Assembly: GCA_043762325.1 (NCBI GenBank)
Contig: JAYUMU010000113.1
Coordinates: 1-23,640, forward strand
Length of the DNA: 23,640 bases
Source: JANXSS01 sp025356535
GTDB taxonomy: Bacteria > Pseudomonadota > Gammaproteobacteria > Burkholderiales > Burkholderiaceae_D
Reading direction: 5' to 3'
Shown here: positions 7,443 to 14,595 of the stretch, in pieces
How positions within the stretch are numbered: the stretch's first letter is position 1
Layout of the letters: every line of letters starts with the position of its first letter
The notes under the pieces: generated by a model
What the model saw: only the letters and a program-made list of their open reading frames with translations
Databases searched by the model: none
Told to the model about the DNA's origin: nothing
Program-made: the position numbers and the translations under genes

Positions 7443-8390
7443 ATGGAGATTCAGGCAGGCATGGCGCACATGTTCGGTGGCACTTTCGGCAGCACTTTCG
7501 GTAGCACCTTCGGAGGCGGTGCAGCCAGGATGGAAAGCATCGCCAACAGGACGTTGGCAACCGAAAACACAGGCGTGGCGGGTATCTCCGGTTTTCAGCA
7601 ACTGCCGCCTGACCTGCAGGCAAGCATCAACGCCATGATCCAAAATTATTATGGAACCAATGCAGCAACTGGCGGCATGGCACAGGGCGTGACAAACGCC
7701 CCGATGCCGCACTGTCAGGTGATGGGCGGCCCCATGATGCCGCAGCCGCCTGCCTTGACGCCCTGGCAACCGCAAGGGTATCCCATGATGCCGCAACCGC
7801 CGACAAGGCCGGCGAATTTCGAGGCCGACCTGGCCAACGGCGACCATGTATCGCTTACACCGCGACAGGTTCTCTCCATCGAGACCCTGCGCAACGCCAC
7901 GCCGCCAATCAGGGGCACCAAAGAGCAGTTGCAAAACCTGGCGGACGATCCGAACACGGACCCCGCCATCAGGAAGGCGCTGCACACCGTTCTCGGAAAC
8001 AACGACACCATGCATTTCCTCATCGGCGCAAGCAACCTCAGCGGCGGCGCCGGTCACGTCGGCCACGGCGACTACCAGGCTCTCAACGACCTGCCAGGCT
8101 GGAATGCAGCAGCGCAGGCGGCGGCGATCTATGTCGGGAAAAAGGAGCAATATAACGCCGACATGCGAGGTCTTACGCCTTCGCCAACCTCCCAACCGGG
8201 CTGGGAAACCTTGGGCACACCGTCGCCGCTGCCATACAACAACGCTTCGCCGGCCTCTTATCCTGGCTGGGAAACCTTGGGCACGCCCATGCCCTGGCCG
8301 CAATCCGGCGCGACCTCCCTGGCAGCTGGTGCGACCGCCGCGGCTGAAGCGGCGCAACAGCAGGCAATGCAGATGATGGGCGGCGTCTGA
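7443..8390 (+). CDS. Repeat-containing Gly/Pro/Met-rich protein, candidate type III effector or harpin
   Basis: A 315-residue protein of unknown family. I chose ATG 7443 because of the SD GGAGA and the PIP-box promoter upstream. The N-terminus (MEIQAGMAHMFGG then GTFGSTFGSTFGGG) is polar, Gly/Ser/Thr-rich and lacks a Sec signal. A Pro/Met-rich section has two copies of PMMPQPP. Next is a helical segment (about 140-220) with DPNTDPAIRKALHTVLGNND. The C-terminal part has two 22-residue repeats around PGWETLGTP, and the end is Ala/Gln-rich. There is a single Cys and no membrane helix. The helical segment loosely recalls the HrpF/NopX repeat style. Together with the promoter this suggests a secreted effector, harpin or translocon helper, but no secretion genes lie in the window. 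Confidence 0.8.
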   Translation: MEIQAGMAHMFGGTFGSTFGSTFGGGAARMESIANRTLATENTGVAGISGFQQLPPDLQASINAMIQNYYGTNAATGGMAQGVTNAPMPHCQVMGGPMMPQPPALTPWQPQGYPMMPQPPTRPANFEADLANGDHVSLTPRQVLSIETLRNATPPIRGTKEQLQNLADDPNTDPAIRKALHTVLGNNDTMHFLIGASNLSGGAGHVGHGDYQALNDLPGWNAAAQAAAIYVGKKEQYNADMRGLTPSPTSQPGWETLGTPSPLPYNNASPASYPGWETLGTPMPWPQSGATSLAAGATAAAEAAQQQAMQMMGGV

Positions 8391-8890
8391 AGCGACAACG
8401 CGCCACGGCCGACCCTGTGCAGCTCTCTGCCACGGTCGGCGCAGGACAGCCGCACCGGCCTGCTGCCTGATTGGGTCGGACCGGTGCAGCGACTGGCTGG
8501 CTGCCGGTCTGCTACGACGCCGTTGCAATCTTGCCTTGTTCGAAGCCGGGCAGCCTTGATGCGGCATCGATGCGACGCTCCACGATTCCCCTTCCTGCCG
8601 TTCCAGATGCGTAGTGCAGCAAGCCTGCATGCGAAGCCGGCACCTGAGCCGGCCCTGCGGCGTGCAACTGCAGGTATCGGTCGATGTCGCAGCGCGCCAG
8701 CCAGGAGGTGCCGATTTCACCACGCCTGTCGCACGGGCTCCCGAGGCTTCGGCACGTGCGAACCCACCGATCGGAAATGGAGCGCATACTCTCGCCCGCA
8801 TCAAGCCGTTTCGTCAAACACGGCTGACTGGCGGCCCACCGGCGGCCGCGGTCATCGAACGATGCGCCTTCGCGCCCTACCAGGATAATC
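8391..8890. other. Gene-free 500 bp with two stem-loops at its start
   Basis: No convincing gene on either strand. Two 7-bp perfect stems follow the stop codon: GCCGACC/GGTCGGC (8408-8414 / 8434-8440) and GCACCGG/CCGGTGC (8452-8458 / 8481-8487). They may terminate or protect the 315-aa gene's transcript; neither has a T run. The remainder holds the promoter region of the ABC operon, with no clear boxes. Confidence 0.4.
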
Positions 8891-9817
8891 GTGCAACCAA
8901 TCATCTCCATCAAGAACCTGACGAAGACCTACAAGTCCGGCTTCCAGGCACTTAAAAACATCAACCTCGACATTCATCGCGGCGAAATCTTCGCGCTCCT
9001 GGGGCCCAACGGCGCCGGCAAGACAACCCTCATCAGCATCATCTGCGGCATCGTCAATCCGAGCACCGGCACGGTGCTGGCCGACGGCCACGACGTGATC
9101 ACGGACTTTCGCGCCGCGCGCGCCAAGATCGGCCTGGTGCCGCAGGAGCTGTCGACCGACGCCTTCGAAAGCGTCTGGGCAACGGTAAACTTCAGCCGCG
9201 GCATCTTCGGCAAGCCGCCCAACACGGCCCATGTCGAGCAGGTCCTGCGCACGCTCTCGCTGTGGGACAAGCGCCACGAAAAGATCCGCATGCTCTCCGG
9301 CGGCATGAAGCGCCGGGTGATGATCGCGAAAGCGCTCTCGCACGAGCCGCAGATCCTGTTTCTCGACGAGCCGACCGCCGGCGTCGACGTGGTGCTGCGA
9401 CGCGACATGTGGGACATGGTGCGGCGTCTGCGCGAAGCCGGCGTGACCATCATCCTGACCACGCACTACATCGAGGAAGCCGAGGAAATGGCCGACCGCA
9501 TCGGCGTCATCAGCAATGGCGAAATCATCCTGGTCGAGGACAAGGCGGTGCTGATGGCCAAGCTGGGCAAGAAGCAGCTGCATCTGCACCTGCAACGCCC
9601 GCTGGCCGAAATCCCGGTGCAGCTGGCCGGCCATGCGCTCACCCTTGCAGACGATGGCAACGAGCTGATCTACACCTTCGATGCGCAGAGCAAGGAGACC
9701 GGGATTGCCGACCTGATGCGCGAGCTGGCTTTGCACGGCATCGACTTCAAGGACCTGCGTTCGTCCGAAAGCTCGCTCGAAGAAATCTTCGTCAACCTGG
9801 TGGAAACTCCCGCATGA
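8891..9817 (+). CDS. yadG: ABC exporter ATP-binding protein (YadG/NodI-like)
   Basis: A 308-residue ATPase of an ABC-2 exporter. It has Walker A GPNGAGKTT near residues 38-46, the signature LSGGMKRRVMIAKAL, Walker B ILFLDEPTAGVD, and the H-loop TTHYIEEAE. The C-terminal ~80 residues form the regulatory extension typical of YadG/CcmA-like proteins. The start is GTG 8891, preceded by AGGA. It overlaps the permease gene by ATGA, so the two subunits are coupled. The substrate is unknown; YadG relatives are exporters. Confidence 0.92.
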   Translation: MQPIISIKNLTKTYKSGFQALKNINLDIHRGEIFALLGPNGAGKTTLISIICGIVNPSTGTVLADGHDVITDFRAARAKIGLVPQELSTDAFESVWATVNFSRGIFGKPPNTAHVEQVLRTLSLWDKRHEKIRMLSGGMKRRVMIAKALSHEPQILFLDEPTAGVDVVLRRDMWDMVRRLREAGVTIILTTHYIEEAEEMADRIGVISNGEIILVEDKAVLMAKLGKKQLHLHLQRPLAEIPVQLAGHALTLADDGNELIYTFDAQSKETGIADLMRELALHGIDFKDLRSSESSLEEIFVNLVETPA

Positions 9818-10575
9818 ACATCTACGCAATCCGCGCAATCTATGCCTTCGAGATGGCGCGTGCCTGGCGCACCCTGACGCAGAGCATCGCCTCGCCGGTC
9901 ATCTCCACTTCGCTTTACTTCGTCGTGTTCGGCTCGGCGATCGGCTCGCGCATGGGCCAGATCGACGGCATCGGCTACGGCGCCTTCATCATTCCAGGCC
10001 TGATCATGCTGTCGCTGCTGACCCAGAGCGTGGCCAACGCTTCGTTCGGCATCTACATGCCGCGTTTCGCAGGCACCATCTACGAGGTGCTGTCGGCGCC
10101 GATCTCGGTCGTCGAGATCATCATCGGCTACGTCGGTGCCGCCGCCTCCAAGTCGGTCATCCTCGGCCTGATCATCCTGGCCACCGCGCGCCTGTTCGTA
10201 CCGTTCGAAATCGCCCATCCGCTCTGGATGCTGGCCTTTCTGATTCTGACATCGGTGACCTTCAGCCTGTTCGGCTTCATCATCGGCGTCTGGGCCGACG
10301 GCTTCGAGAAGCTGCAGATCATCCCGATGCTGCTGATTACACCCCTGACTTTTCTGGGTGGCAGTTTTTACTCGATCAACATGCTGCCGCCGTTCTGGCA
10401 GAAGGTCACGCTGTTCAATCCGATGGTCTACCTCATCAGCGGCTTTCGCTGGAGCTTCTACGATGTGGCCGATGTCAGCGTGGCGCTCAGCCTGGGCGCC
10501 ACGTTGGTGTTTCTGCTGCTGTGCTTCGCCGGCATCTGGTGGATTTTCAAGACCGGCTACCGCCTGAAGGCATAG
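9814..10575 (+). CDS. yadH: ABC-2 type permease (YadH-like)
   Basis: A 253-residue membrane subunit with about six transmembrane segments and an ABC-2 fold. The central FAGTIYEVLSAPISVVEIIIGYV corresponds to the coupling region, and LTFLGGSFYSINMLPPFWQ is the conserved block before the last helices. The ATG at 9814 overlaps the ATPase stop. It would work as a dimer with the upstream ATPase in the inner membrane to export an unidentified compound. Confidence 0.93.
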   Translation: MNIYAIRAIYAFEMARAWRTLTQSIASPVISTSLYFVVFGSAIGSRMGQIDGIGYGAFIIPGLIMLSLLTQSVANASFGIYMPRFAGTIYEVLSAPISVVEIIIGYVGAAASKSVILGLIILATARLFVPFEIAHPLWMLAFLILTSVTFSLFGFIIGVWADGFEKLQIIPMLLITPLTFLGGSFYSINMLPPFWQKVTLFNPMVYLISGFRWSFYDVADVSVALSLGATLVFLLLCFAGIWWIFKTGYRLKA

Positions 10576-10591
10576 CGCCGGCAACCGCCCT

Positions 10592-10609
10592 GGCGCCGCA
10601 TCCGGCGCC
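10592..10609 (+). terminator. Hairpin after the ABC operon
   Basis: A perfect 7-bp GC stem (GGCGCCG / CGGCGCC) with a 4-nt loop, 17 nt after the permease stop. No T tract follows, so it may be an incomplete intrinsic terminator or a transcript-end stabiliser. Confidence 0.45.
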
Positions 10610-10716
10610 TGCCCGGTGCACCCGTGGGACAGCGACAGCACGGTTGCAGCGATACAATGCCACCCAAAGCCGGCAAATCCGTTAAACTCGGCACCGCGCC
10701 GGGAATCGCCCGGTGC

Positions 10717-10742
10717 GAACGCATGGCCGTAGGGATGCGTTC
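10717..10742 (+). promoter_or_regulatory. 8-bp stem-loop in the SWIB gene leader
   Basis: GAACGCAT (10717-10724) pairs perfectly with ATGCGTTC (10735-10742) across a 10-nt loop. It ends 27 nt before the SWIB ATG and just ahead of its SD (GGAGA). It could be an mRNA leader hairpin or a protein-binding palindrome. Confidence 0.35.
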
Positions 10743-10769
10743 TCGGTTTGAATAACTCTGGAGATACTG

Positions 10770-11048
10770 ATGGTCACGACCGCGAAAAAAGAAGCCAAGC
10801 CAGGTTCGGCATTTATGAAACCGGTCAATCTGTCAAAGGAACTGGCGGCAATCATCGGCGCCGAGCCGATCCCCCGTACCGAAGTGACAAAGAAGATCTG
10901 GGAATACATCAAGGCACATGACCTGCAGGAGCCGACCAACAAGCGCATGATCAATGCCGATGCCAAGCTCGAAGTCGTCTTCGGCGGCAAGAAGCAGGTG
11001 TCGATGTTCGAGATGACGAAGCTGCTGTCGCTGCACATGAAGGCCTGA
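10770..11048 (+). CDS. SWIB/MDM2-domain protein
   Basis: A 92-residue protein consisting of a basic N-terminal tail (TTAKKEAKPG) and one SWIB fold. Landmarks are FMKPVNLSKELAAIIG, EPIPRTEVTKKIWEYIKAHDLQ, and KRMINADAKLEVVFGGKKQVSMFEM. SWIB is best known from eukaryotic chromatin remodelers. Bacterial stand-alone copies occur in chlamydiae and many proteobacteria and are thought to be DNA-associated. A good SD (GGAGA) precedes the ATG. It is a single gene with its own leader, convergent with the KaiC-like operon. Confidence 0.93.
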   Translation: MVTTAKKEAKPGSAFMKPVNLSKELAAIIGAEPIPRTEVTKKIWEYIKAHDLQEPTNKRMINADAKLEVVFGGKKQVSMFEMTKLLSLHMKA

Positions 11049-11150
11049 GTTCCCTGGATTGAGGCGTCGGCCTGAAGCGTCGGCATTGCGGGAGCAGGAC
11101 GTCATCTTGCCGGCCTGCCTTGCTGCATCGCATTTAGCCAGGCCACGGTT

Positions 11151-12146
11151 TCAGTCGCGTTTCTTCCTGTCGGTCGGCCGCCCGCCCAGCAAGCCTTCCT
11201 GCTCGGTCAGCATCGCGCCGATCTGTATGCCGTCGGCATCGATGGTGTATTCGCGCAGCTGATCCGAATGCGCACTGCCGCGCACCTTCACCACCGCCAT
11301 CACGCGCCGCAGGCGACTGTCGACTTCGATATAGCACTGCGCGATGATGGCGTCGGTCAGGAATGCGGTGCCGTAGGGGCTGAAGCGCAGGTCGGTGTAG
11401 CGGTCCTCGAGTTCGGACGTCATCACCATCGTCACGCCCATGCCGGCCATCGTGGTAACGAGCCGCAACAGCGACTCCCGGAAATCCTCGCGAAAGGTCG
11501 GCGCCAGGCTCAGTTCGAGGCCGGACAGGGAATCGATGACCACCCGCGCTGCCTTCATGCGGCGGACTTCCCGCATCAATCGCACCACGACTTCATCGAT
11601 CGAGACGTCTGGCGCACCACTGTCGATCAGGCTGACGCTGCCTTGCGCAATCAATTTCGCCACGGTGGTGTTGCGTACGCCGTTCGGATGCGATTCGAAG
11701 GCGGCGATGACGCCATGCTCGCCCAGGCGCGCGCCTTCGGCCAGGAAAGCCGCCGACAGGATGCTTTTGCCGGAACCCGAAGGCCCGGCGATAAGCAGCG
11801 AATACCCCCGCGGCAGGCCGCCGCCGAGCATCTCGTCGAGGCGCGGCACACCCATCGTCACGCGCGGTGCATCCTTGGCTGTGGCCCGGGTGACTTCGTC
11901 TGCCGTCGGCGCATCGGGTGCGAAGACTTCGACGCCGGTGCGGTCGATACGAAACGAATGCAGCCCCGGCACCGGCGCCTGGCCGCGCATCTTCATGATC
12001 TCGATCTTGCGCACCATCGAGTTGCGCTGCACGCTCTGGCGCAGCCAGATCAGGCCGTCGGCAACGGTGAAGACCGGGTTGGCGTCGGCCTCGTTTGCAT
12101 ATTCGCCGATCAAGAACGTGGTTGCCTGCCAGCTCGTCATGAGCAT
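11151..12146 (-). CDS. KaiC-like ATPase, C-terminal (CII) part after a frameshift
   Basis: This frame holds the end of the first RecA domain (LMTSWQATTFLIGEY, NPVFTVADGLIWL) and the whole second one: Walker A GPSGSGKS, FESHPN, Walker B RVVIDSLSGLEL, and APTFREDFRESLLRLV. It is the second half of a KaiC-family ATPase whose first half lies in another frame at 12137-12607. At the positions of cyanobacterial KaiC S431 and T432 I read A and F (GTAFLTDAI), so the cyanobacterial phosphorylation cycle is not expected. That alignment was made by eye. The protein belongs with the broad KaiC/RAD55-like group of proteobacteria rather than clock KaiC. A coupled restart at ATG 12146 is possible. Confidence 0.85.
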   Translation of the reverse strand: MLMTSWQATTFLIGEYANEADANPVFTVADGLIWLRQSVQRNSMVRKIEIMKMRGQAPVPGLHSFRIDRTGVEVFAPDAPTADEVTRATAKDAPRVTMGVPRLDEMLGGGLPRGYSLLIAGPSGSGKSILSAAFLAEGARLGEHGVIAAFESHPNGVRNTTVAKLIAQGSVSLIDSGAPDVSIDEVVVRLMREVRRMKAARVVIDSLSGLELSLAPTFREDFRESLLRLVTTMAGMGVTMVMTSELEDRYTDLRFSPYGTAFLTDAIIAQCYIEVDSRLRRVMAVVKVRGSAHSDQLREYTIDADGIQIGAMLTEQEGLLGGRPTDRKKRD

Positions 12147-12607
12147 GCCCAGCTGCTGCAGAACTGCTGCAGGCGGTTCTGCGTGTTGTCGCCGGGCAGG
12201 CTCGACAACACCACTGAACGGAATGAATCGATGAACACCAGCGCGGGCATGGTTTCCTCGACTTCCTCGAGAATTCGCACCAGCACCTGGTCGAGATTGC
12301 CGGTCAGCGTTTCTTCCGCCAGATTAACGAAGCGCACCACGCTGTTGACCGCATCGTTGCGGAAGAAATCGAACTGCTGCTGGTAGCGCAGCATCTTCAG
12401 CGGCGGCTCGCCCAGCACCGTCAGATACAGCGCCGGTCGCTGCGGGGTTGCCAGGGAAAACATCAATTGATGCGCCAGTGTCGTCTTGCCGCATCCCGGC
12501 AATCCCATGATCAGGTTGAAGGAGAACTCCGGTATGCCGCCGTCGATGATCTGGTCGAGGCCCGGCACGCCGGTTGTCAGCCGGTTGATCGTAACTTTCG
12601 TCTTCAT
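12137..12607 (-). CDS. KaiC-like ATPase, N-terminal (CI) part before a frameshift
   Basis: The frame starts MKTKVTINRLTTGVPGLDQIIDGG, with Walker A GLPGCGKT at residues 35-42, TVLGEPPLKMLRYQQQF, and Walker B ALVFIDSF. After NRLQQF (residue 149) it runs out of frame and stops. Adding one base between 12158 and 12161 would restore the family's QQLGMLMTSWQATTFLIGEY reading in the next frame, giving one protein of about 485 residues, a normal two-domain size. The ATG overlaps the stop of the upstream 142-aa gene (ATGA). The break is either a real mutation, a single-base error, or a split gene with translational restart. Confidence 0.85.
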   Translation of the reverse strand: MKTKVTINRLTTGVPGLDQIIDGGIPEFSFNLIMGLPGCGKTTLAHQLMFSLATPQRPALYLTVLGEPPLKMLRYQQQFDFFRNDAVNSVVRFVNLAEETLTGNLDQVLVRILEEVEETMPALVFIDSFRSVVLSSLPGDNTQNRLQQFCSSWACS

Positions 12608-13032
12608 GACGAATCGTCCTGCGCGAAACTGCCGCTTGAAGGGTTTTGCCAGATGGAGCGCAGCAGACGCTCGCTGAGCGATACCCCGACCAGGCCGACC
12701 AGCATCTGGTAAAAAATGTCGAGCACGGCGGTGGCGCCGGCGCTGGCGCTGTCGAAAGGCTGTCGCATCAATGCTGCCCGCAGCAACTTCAGGTCCATCG
12801 GTGCCTGCGCGCCCTGAAAACAATCGCCCAGCCAGGCATGCTCACGCGCGGCAACATGCAGACTGCGCTGAAACAGTCCGGAGACGCCCTGTTGTCCGAA
12901 AATGCCGAACAGCCGGTCGCCGATTTCCCGCCAGGTGCCATCGAGCGCATCGGCCAGGTTTTCCAGGTCGGTCGGACCGCCAGCGGCGCAGCGCAGCGCC
13001 GGCAGGGAGGAAAGCGGTGTTCGGGTTGCCAT
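12604..13032 (-). CDS. Hypothetical protein coupled to the KaiC-like gene
   Basis: A 142-residue predicted cytoplasmic protein, mostly helical, with no signal or membrane segment. I cannot assign a domain. The middle (LDGTWREIGDRLFGIFG, LFQRSLHVAAREHAWLG) and the C-terminal helix (LVGVSLSERLLRSIW) look like a helical adaptor. Its stop overlaps the KaiC-like ATG, so both come from one mRNA and are translationally coupled. I recall similar unnamed small genes ahead of KaiC-like ATPases in other proteobacteria, which would make it a dedicated partner. That is inference. Confidence 0.75.
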   Translation of the reverse strand: MATRTPLSSLPALRCAAGGPTDLENLADALDGTWREIGDRLFGIFGQQGVSGLFQRSLHVAAREHAWLGDCFQGAQAPMDLKLLRAALMRQPFDSASAGATAVLDIFYQMLVGLVGVSLSERLLRSIWQNPSSGSFAQDDSS

Positions 13033-13143
13033 GAAGTGCGTTGCTGCCAGAGCAGGGAGGCATAAATATTACACCTTGCGCGCGATCGGGTGCGTATCGC
13101 TTGAAACCTGGCAGATCGCCAGCATCTGCAAAATCTGGAGACG

Positions 13144-13464
13144 ATGCATTTGCCTATTGAAAAAAACATGACAATCCAATTGAACCCTGCCGAAACGAAA
13201 TCCTATCCCGGACCCTTGCTCGACGCCCTGATTCGCCGCCTCGACCTGCGAGACGATGCAGCATTGGCCAGCCGCCTCGAACTTGCGCCGCGCATGATCA
13301 AGATGGTGCGCGAAGGGCGGCTGCTGGTAAGCCAGTCGATGCTGGTGCAGATGCATGCCGTCTCGGGATTGAGCGTGGGCGCACTCGAGGACATGCTGCA
13401 TGGCGCAGCAGGCAGCGCCGGCAGTGCGCCGCTGCCCACGCCAGTCGATCCCCGCCCGCGATGA
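13144..13464 (+). CDS. Small HTH-like protein divergent from the KaiC-like operon
   Basis: A 106-residue protein. Residues ~24-85 (LLDALIRRLDLRDDAALASRL, RMIKMVREGRLLVSQSMLVQMH, SGLSVGALEDML) have the spacing of a Cro/C1-type helix-turn-helix. This suggests a DNA-binding regulator, followed by a disordered Ala/Pro tail. ATG 13144 is chosen because TGGAG lies just upstream; an internal ATG at 13168 has none. It is transcribed away from the KaiC-like operon across a 111-bp gap, so it could regulate that operon, which is untested. Confidence 0.7.
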   Translation: MHLPIEKNMTIQLNPAETKSYPGPLLDALIRRLDLRDDAALASRLELAPRMIKMVREGRLLVSQSMLVQMHAVSGLSVGALEDMLHGAAGSAGSAPLPTPVDPRPR

Positions 13465-13675
13465 TGCGCAGGCGCTGACGGATCGACGGCACTGCAATAC
13501 GCCGGATTTCGGATCGGTCTTCCGGCCAACCTGGTCGAGACGGCAATGGCCGGCATGATCGGCGGGCGACGGTGCAACTTTTGCCGGTATCAGGCAACCA
13601 ATGCTGAGCAGCAGTCGCTCCGGGTACGGGTCGCCGCACCGGGCAACCTTTTCAAATCCTAACGGGCAGGGTCAC

Positions 13676-14380
13676 ATGGCTTTTCCGAGGACGCGCCTGC
13701 ATCCGCTGATTGCCGCGGCATCTGTCTCGGTCATCATCGCCAGCCTGACTGCAAGCGCAGTCATGACCGGCGTGTTACGGCCCGTGCAGGCAATTTTGCC
13801 GGAAAATGCCGCAACAGCGCCCGTTTCGCCGCCTGCTGCAGCCACGCGCAGCGCATCGACTGCACCGCCTGCAACCTCGGGCGCTGCGGCCAGCGGCACC
13901 ACCGGCTCCGGCGGCGGCGGTGATGGGCCGGCACCGGCACCGGCTGGCGTGTCCGAAACGCCCCCTGGCAGCCCGGTCGCGTCGCGCCCGCCAACGCCAC
14001 CAGCGGGCAAGCCACGCGATCCGGCGCTTGCTTCGCTCGACCGGCGCGCGCAGCCGGCTGCAAACCCAGCCACCCTTCCGGCAGTCTTCATCCATGTCTA
14101 CAACACATCGGCAAGGCAGCAGCTGCAGCAGCTCGAACCGGTTCTCAAGCAGCATGGCATGCGGCTGGCTGGCATCAAGGTCGTCGGGACAGGGCCGGCG
14201 CAATCGGACCTGCGCTACTTTCATGCGTCGGAAAGAAGCGAGGCAGTCAAGGTGCAGGCCGCGCTCCTTGCGGCGGTCTTTCCGGTGCGCCAGCTGAAGA
14301 TGATCAGCGGTTATGAAACGCAGGCAACGCCGCGGCAGTACGAACTCTGGCTGTCGCCCGGCTTTCGGATGCAGCGCTGA
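13676..14380 (+). CDS. Membrane-anchored protein with LytR_C/SPOR-like C-terminal domain
   Basis: A 234-residue protein with a short basic N-terminus and one membrane helix (LIAAASVSVIIASLTASAVM, ~12-35). It then has a long Ala/Pro/Gly/Thr linker (to ~130) that would span the periplasm, and a folded C-terminal domain (~138-215). That domain (VFIHVYNTSARQQLQQLEP and DLRYFHASERSEAVKVQAAL) has the alternation of LytR_C or SPOR-like envelope domains. Its role is unknown; an envelope function is likely. ATG 13676 is preceded by AGGG. The phytochrome operon follows after a ~210-bp gap. Confidence 0.75.
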   Translation: MAFPRTRLHPLIAAASVSVIIASLTASAVMTGVLRPVQAILPENAATAPVSPPAAATRSASTAPPATSGAAASGTTGSGGGGDGPAPAPAGVSETPPGSPVASRPPTPPAGKPRDPALASLDRRAQPAANPATLPAVFIHVYNTSARQQLQQLEPVLKQHGMRLAGIKVVGTGPAQSDLRYFHASERSEAVKVQAALLAAVFPVRQLKMISGYETQATPRQYELWLSPGFRMQR

Positions 14381-14541
14381 ATCGCGCAGCGGCAGTGCAT
14401 TATTTCGGTACTTCTGGTGACAAGGCAAATATACCAACACATCATTTCCTAAAGACACGAAGCCCGTGTTATGATGGATTGCGTGTTGCGGGCCCCTGCG
14501 CCCTTACGTTAGCGCCCTCTCCCCACTTATCGGAATTTCTG

Positions 14542-14595
14542 ATGCTGATGTTTCATCCGCTTGCATGGCGGCCTACCCTGGCACTGTGCACATGA
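14542..14595 (+). CDS. Possible 17-codon leader ORF overlapping the phytochrome start
   Basis: A small ORF, ATG 14542 to TGA 14593-14595, ends in an ATGA overlap with the phytochrome ATG. It is preceded by GGAAT. It could couple translation of the phytochrome gene, which otherwise has a weak SD, or could be chance. Confidence 0.25.
   Translation: MLMFHPLAWRPTLALCT

Noticed and set aside
7326..8804. 492-codon minus-strand frame across the 315-aa gene
   Set aside because: Low-complexity Arg/Cys/His-rich translation with no SD; the plus-strand gene has an SD, a promoter and periodic repeats in frame.
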